Below, in pieces: positions 61,820-64,000 of a stretch of DNA of 64,000 nt (position 1 is its first letter; the number at the start of each line of letters is the position of its first letter). The notes beneath the pieces were generated by a model. It was not told the DNA's origin. It saw only the letters and a list, made by a program, of their open reading frames with translations, and made no database searches. The DNA lies in the NCBI RefSeq assembly GCF_013204885.1, contig NZ_JABMKX010000006.1, positions 124,001 to 188,000 on the forward strand, read 5' to 3'. The position numbers and the translations under genes are program-made. This DNA is from Paenibacillus tritici (GTDB lineage: Bacteria; Bacillota; Bacilli; Paenibacillales; Paenibacillaceae).

Positions 61820-62607
61820 TCCGTATTGATGTGCTGACGCTTTTCCCGGAAATGTGTGAAGGTGTATTCGGCACCAGTATTCTGGGAAAGGCTCGCGATA
61901 AAGGCATCGTTACGCTGAACGCGGTTAACTTCCGCGACTTCTCAGGCAACAAGCATAACAGCGTGGACGATACGCCGTATGGGGGAGGGGGAGGCATGGT
62001 ACTGAAGCCTGACCCTATCTTCGCAGCGGTGGAGCATGTACTTACGCAGACTGGGGCTGACGAGGAACAGGCGGGAACTGAGGAGATAGCCGCAGTGAAG
62101 CCGCGGATTATTCTAATGTGCCCGCAGGGCCGGACGTATAATCAGCAGATTGCTGAGGAGCTGGCCCAAGAGCAGCATCTTATCTTCATCTGTGGCCACT
62201 ATGAAGGCTACGATGAGCGAATCCGTGAGCATCTGGTGACAGACGAGCTGTCGATTGGCGATTATGTGCTAACCGGCGGGGAGCTTCCTGCCTTGACCGT
62301 CATTGATTCTGTGGTGCGGCTGCAGCCAGGGGCGCTGGGCAACGAGACCTCTGCGGTAACGGACTCTTTCAGTACCGGTCTGCTGGAATATCCCCATTAT
62401 ACCCGTCCGGCTGAGTTCCGGGGCTGGAAGGTGCCGGATATGCTGCTCAGTGGACATCATGCCAATATCGTGGAATGGCGGCGTGAGCAGGCATTGCAGC
62501 GTACCCTCGAACGCAGGCCGGATCTGCTTGAGACCGCGGAGCTGACAACGAAGGACAAGCAGACGCTGAAGCGGCTGCAGGAGCAGGCAAGCCTGCAGCA
62601 GAAATAA
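61816..62607 (+). CDS. trmD: tRNA (guanine-N1)-methyltransferase TrmD
   Basis: 263 residues. [47 protein letters not shown] and [13 protein letters not shown] are all diagnostic of the SPOUT knotted methyltransferase that makes m1G37. This prevents frameshifting on tRNAs reading CNN codons, including tRNA-Pro(GGG), whose gene lies nearby. A strong terminator follows; rplS, the usual next gene, is absent from the window. Confidence 0.97.
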   Translation: MIRIDVLTLFPEMCEGVFGTSILGKARDKGIVTLNAVNFRDFSGNKHNSVDDTPYGGGGGMVLKPDPIFAAVEHVLTQTGADEEQAGTEEIAAVKPRIILMCPQGRTYNQQIAEELAQEQHLIFICGHYEGYDERIREHLVTDELSIGDYVLTGGELPALTVIDSVVRLQPGALGNETSAVTDSFSTGLLEYPHYTRPAEFRGWKVPDMLLSGHHANIVEWRREQALQRTLERRPDLLETAELTTKDKQTLKRLQEQASLQQK

Positions 62608-62640
62608 TGATAAATTTGGGCTTAAATAGAGTCATAGCTG

Positions 62641-62680
62641 GCGTCTTTTTAACGTATATTACGTTAGGGAGGCGTTTTTT
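62641..62680 (+). terminator. Terminator of the ffh-trmD block
   Basis: GCGTCTTTTTAACGT (62641-62655) can pair over all 15 positions, counting G-U pairs, with ACGTTAGGGAGGCGT (62661-62675), followed by T5. Confidence 0.85.
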
Positions 62681-62869
62681 GCTGTGTTCTGAGAACCGGG
62701 AACGGGAATTACCAACTAGAACGGATAGGCATAGAAGAAGTTTTGCCAGCGAAATAAATACGAGCAGATGTGCGTCAATACCCTTTTTCTAGGGTAATGA
62801 ATAGAGGTGCCGCAAGTAGACATGCAGCTATAGACGCAGCTAGCTTAATTATCGAAAGGAATGACTGAA

Positions 62870-62986
62870 GTGACTACGAATACGCATGAACCATTCAAGC
62901 CAGCCGTGGACACTGTCCACAAGGAAGCGGAGCCGCTCCGCACGGTAAGCGATATTATTGATTTTTATAAGAATCGCAAATCGTAA
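62870..62986 (+). CDS. Small hypothetical protein (38 aa)
   Basis: The GTG at 62870 follows AAAGGA with nine-base spacing and opens MTTNTHEPFKPAVDTVHKEA, ending IIDFYKNRKS. An ATG eight bases earlier is in frame but too close to the site. The sequence is hydrophilic with an amphipathic C-terminal helix. It is flanked by the trmD terminator upstream and a long hairpin downstream. A real small gene is likely from the site and codon pattern; its function is unknown. Confidence 0.6.
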   Translation: MTTNTHEPFKPAVDTVHKEAEPLRTVSDIIDFYKNRKS

Positions 62987-63066
62987 TCTTATAATCCAAG
63001 TAATCCAAGAAATGAATTAGACCCTGGAAGCAGGTTCAATAGGCTCAGTAATACAGCAAATTCCAC

Positions 63067-63124
63067 AAATAACCGCTGAAGACAGACGAACCCGAGGTTC
63101 GCCGGCTTTGGCGGTTATTTGTTT
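63067..63124 (+). terminator. Double hairpin after the 38-codon gene
   Basis: AAATAACCGC (63067-63076) pairs perfectly with GCGGTTATTT (63111-63120), enclosing a second stem CGAACC/GGTTCG. The trailing T run is short (GTTTG). Confidence 0.6.
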
Positions 63125-63151
63125 GCCGGAGCGCGAAGAGTGCGGGCCAAC

Positions 63152-63311
63152 AAAAAAAGACCGTCCGAAGACGGTCTCTCTACCCGAGGCGCTAGTTTGA
63201 AACTTTGATCCGTATCCCGCGCCACCAAGGCTTAAAAGGTTCAGCCGTTGGTCCGGGTAAGGGATACGTTCAGCATGTCATGCTTGATGTGAACGCACCT
63301 CCTTTCCTTGT
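63152..63311 (-). ncRNA. Candidate structured non-coding RNA, family unknown
   Basis: On the minus strand an extended -10 element TGCTATACT (plus 63318-63326) precedes about 160 bases without a convincing ORF, ending in a strong terminator (GACCGTC-CGAA-GACGGTC with U7, plus 63152-63176). Inside are three nested stems: plus GTATCCC (63212-63218) with GGGATAC (63261-63267), ACCAA with TTGGT, and AAGGCTT-like with AGCC; and a second hairpin, CGTTC-AGCAT with ATGCT-GAACG (63267-63295). The 5' end carries AAAGGAGGTG. It matches no RNA family I can name, including SRP RNA, 6S or a known riboswitch. Confidence 0.55.
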
Positions 63312-63507
63312 GCCAAGAGTATAGCATAGCTTTTACGGAAAATCCATTGAATTTTAATAATAATCTAAAAAAATATAAAACTCCTATTTGAAACCGGAGG
63401 ACGGGTGCGGTATATTAAAAATAGAAGCAGAAAGTAACCGCATAGTGGCATATTAGGCCAGCGGCGAACGTATCTTATTCATGGGTATTCGGTTGAGATT
63501 GCAATGT

Positions 63508-63581
63508 CGGGGTATAGCGCAGCCAGGTAGCGCGCACCCTTGGGGTGGGTGAGGTCGCAGGTTCGAATCCTGTTACTCCGA
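63508..63581 (+). tRNA. tRNA-Pro (anticodon GGG)
   Basis: A complete cloverleaf: acceptor CGGGGTA with TACTCCG, D stem GCGC/GCGC, anticodon stem CACCC/GGGTG with loop TTGGGGT (anticodon GGG), T stem GCAGG/CCTGT with TTCGAAT. Discriminator A at 63581. CCA is not encoded. The segment 63538-63571 recurs at the window end. Confidence 0.93.
63538..63571 (+). repeat. Attachment-site repeat, left copy (inside tRNA-Pro)
   Basis: These 34 bases, from the anticodon loop through the T arm, are identical to 63967-64000. This is the usual form of an integrase attachment site at a tRNA 3' end. Confidence 0.7.
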
Positions 63582-63634
63582 TCAGATTATATAAATGATT
63601 TTGAATTATGAACAATATACTGTATACTAACAGA

Positions 63635-63765
63635 TATCAAAGGAGTCGCACATACGACACGACTCCCCGAGTAATAGCCGCTTTTAAGGGCGGTAGGCTT
63701 AAAAAGTGGAATATTGAACAAAAAGTAGACCATTCACCTTTGCCGAGGGCGGTCTACTTTTTGTT
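63635..63765 (+). ncRNA. Putative antitoxin RNA of a type I system
   Basis: A promoter, -35 TTGAAT (63601-63606), 16-base spacer and -10 TATACT (63623-63628), drives a transcript toward the toxin gene on the other strand. It contains a hairpin GGAGTCG/CGACTCC and ends at the shared bidirectional terminator (AAGTAGACC with GGTCTACTT), which overlaps the toxin 3' end. This layout matches RatA/txpA-like loci. Confidence 0.55.
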
Positions 63766-63837
63766 GTGGAATGAAAGTATAAGAACAACTAATGTCGCGA
63801 ATGAAATCATTAGCGTCAATGTGTCTTTAACTGTCAT
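63754..63837 (-). CDS. Holin-like type I toxin (27 aa)
   Basis: The peptide begins MTVKDTLTLMISF, continues as a hydrophobic helix (ATLVVLILSF) and ends in HNKK, the form of the putative holin-like toxins related to TxpA/BsrG of Bacillus. GGGAGGG lies eight bases before the ATG, an unusually strong site. A -10 TATAAT (plus 63906-63911) gives a leader of about 60 bases. The stop codon lies inside the shared terminator. Expressed freely, such peptides damage the membrane; the opposing RNA should silence it. Confidence 0.72.
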   Translation of the reverse strand: MTVKDTLTLMISFATLVVLILSFHNKK

Positions 63838-63966
63838 ATAGGCATCCCTCCCTTCTGTGGAGAGGTAGCCGACCGCCCTTGCAAGCCTATTCTATTACTG
63901 GAACGATTATATCATGTTTTCTAGCAGAAGTGGCATGTATTGCTATTTATTTATTATGATCAGTTT

Positions 63967-64000
63967 CCTTGGGGTGGGTGAGGTCGCAGGTTCGAATCCT
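63967..64000 (+). repeat. Attachment-site repeat, right copy (tRNA-Pro 3' fragment, cut by window end)
   Basis: Identical over 34 bases to 63538-63571 of tRNA-Pro(GGG). The bases before it (AGTTT) differ from the tRNA, so this is only a 3' fragment and not a second gene. It continues past the window end. Confidence 0.7.

Noticed and set aside
63152..63311. SRP RNA near ffh
   Set aside because: The conserved GGAA-loop core and flanking asymmetric bulge of SRP RNA are not present.
63608..63841. 77-codon plus-strand frame MNNILYTNRYQRSRT...
   Set aside because: It covers the antitoxin promoter, the shared terminator and the antisense of the toxin gene, and has no ribosome binding site.
63967..64000. 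A second tRNA-Pro gene at the window end
   Set aside because: The upstream half of the tRNA is missing; only the 3' part is repeated, which fits an attachment site.

Overview
The window looks like a chromosomal segment of a Paenibacillus-type member of the Bacillota. It has strong AGGAGG-type ribosome binding sites, TTG and GTG starts, a ylxM-ffh-rpsP-khpA-rimM-trmD block, secreted plant-polysaccharide hydrolases, CcpA-type cre sites and hypothetical families typical of that genus. The assignment rests on gene content and style; no database search was possible.

Layout. 1-3.6 kb: a MurNAc salvage operon (end of murQ, murP, mupG, murR-like regulator). 3.7-7.5 kb: an Rpn-family nuclease gene, a divergent LysR/MFS pair and a hypothetical gene. 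8.0-10.3 kb: a secreted four-domain GH26 mannanase behind a promoter and cre site. 10.4-29.1 kb: a hybrid NRPS/trans-AT PKS cluster, visibly AT-richer than its flanks. It holds a glycine-predicted A-PCP-reductase enzyme, a TetR regulator, an exporter with a very long loop, a SagB-type oxidase, an ACP-Cy-A(Cys)-PCP enzyme, a discrete acyltransferase, a KS-ACP protein, a condensation domain, a type II thioesterase and a FAAL/CAL-type ligase. Three promoters carry the same operator motif. 29-36 kb: small membrane proteins, an ArsR regulator, a GH5 cellulase, a secreted serine protease and an ADP-ribosylglycohydrolase. 35.5-47.3 kb: an accessory region with immunity-like orphans, two XRE/DUF6809 modules plus the relic of a third, a decayed IS1182-family transposase, an AT-rich OLD-family nuclease with a zinc-finger neighbour and an integron attC-like structure between them, and a duplicated gene 5' end flanking a DUF1569 gene. 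47.5-58.4 kb: housekeeping and metabolic genes. 58.5-62.7 kb: the SRP/ribosome-maturation block. 62.9-64.0 kb: a 38-codon ORF, a candidate structured RNA, tRNA-Pro(GGG), a type I toxin-antitoxin pair and a repeat of the tRNA 3' half that marks an attachment site.

How the cluster may work (inference). The ligase loads an acyl starter on the N-terminal ACP of the second NRPS. The Cy-A(Cys)-PCP module adds cysteine and closes a thiazoline, which the SagB-type enzyme could oxidise to a thiazole. The AT-less KS-ACP adds one malonyl unit supplied in trans, leaving a beta-keto group. The condensation domain joins this to glycine on the A-PCP-R protein, and the reductase releases an aldehyde or alcohol. 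A beta-ketoamide aldehyde of this kind could cyclise to a 3-acyl-pyrrolinone. The condensation domain is separated from the KS-ACP protein by an apparent -1 frameshift at an A6 run. The cluster appears to be one regulon of the TetR protein, with separate transcription units for the glycine enzyme, the exporter and the remaining biosynthetic genes.
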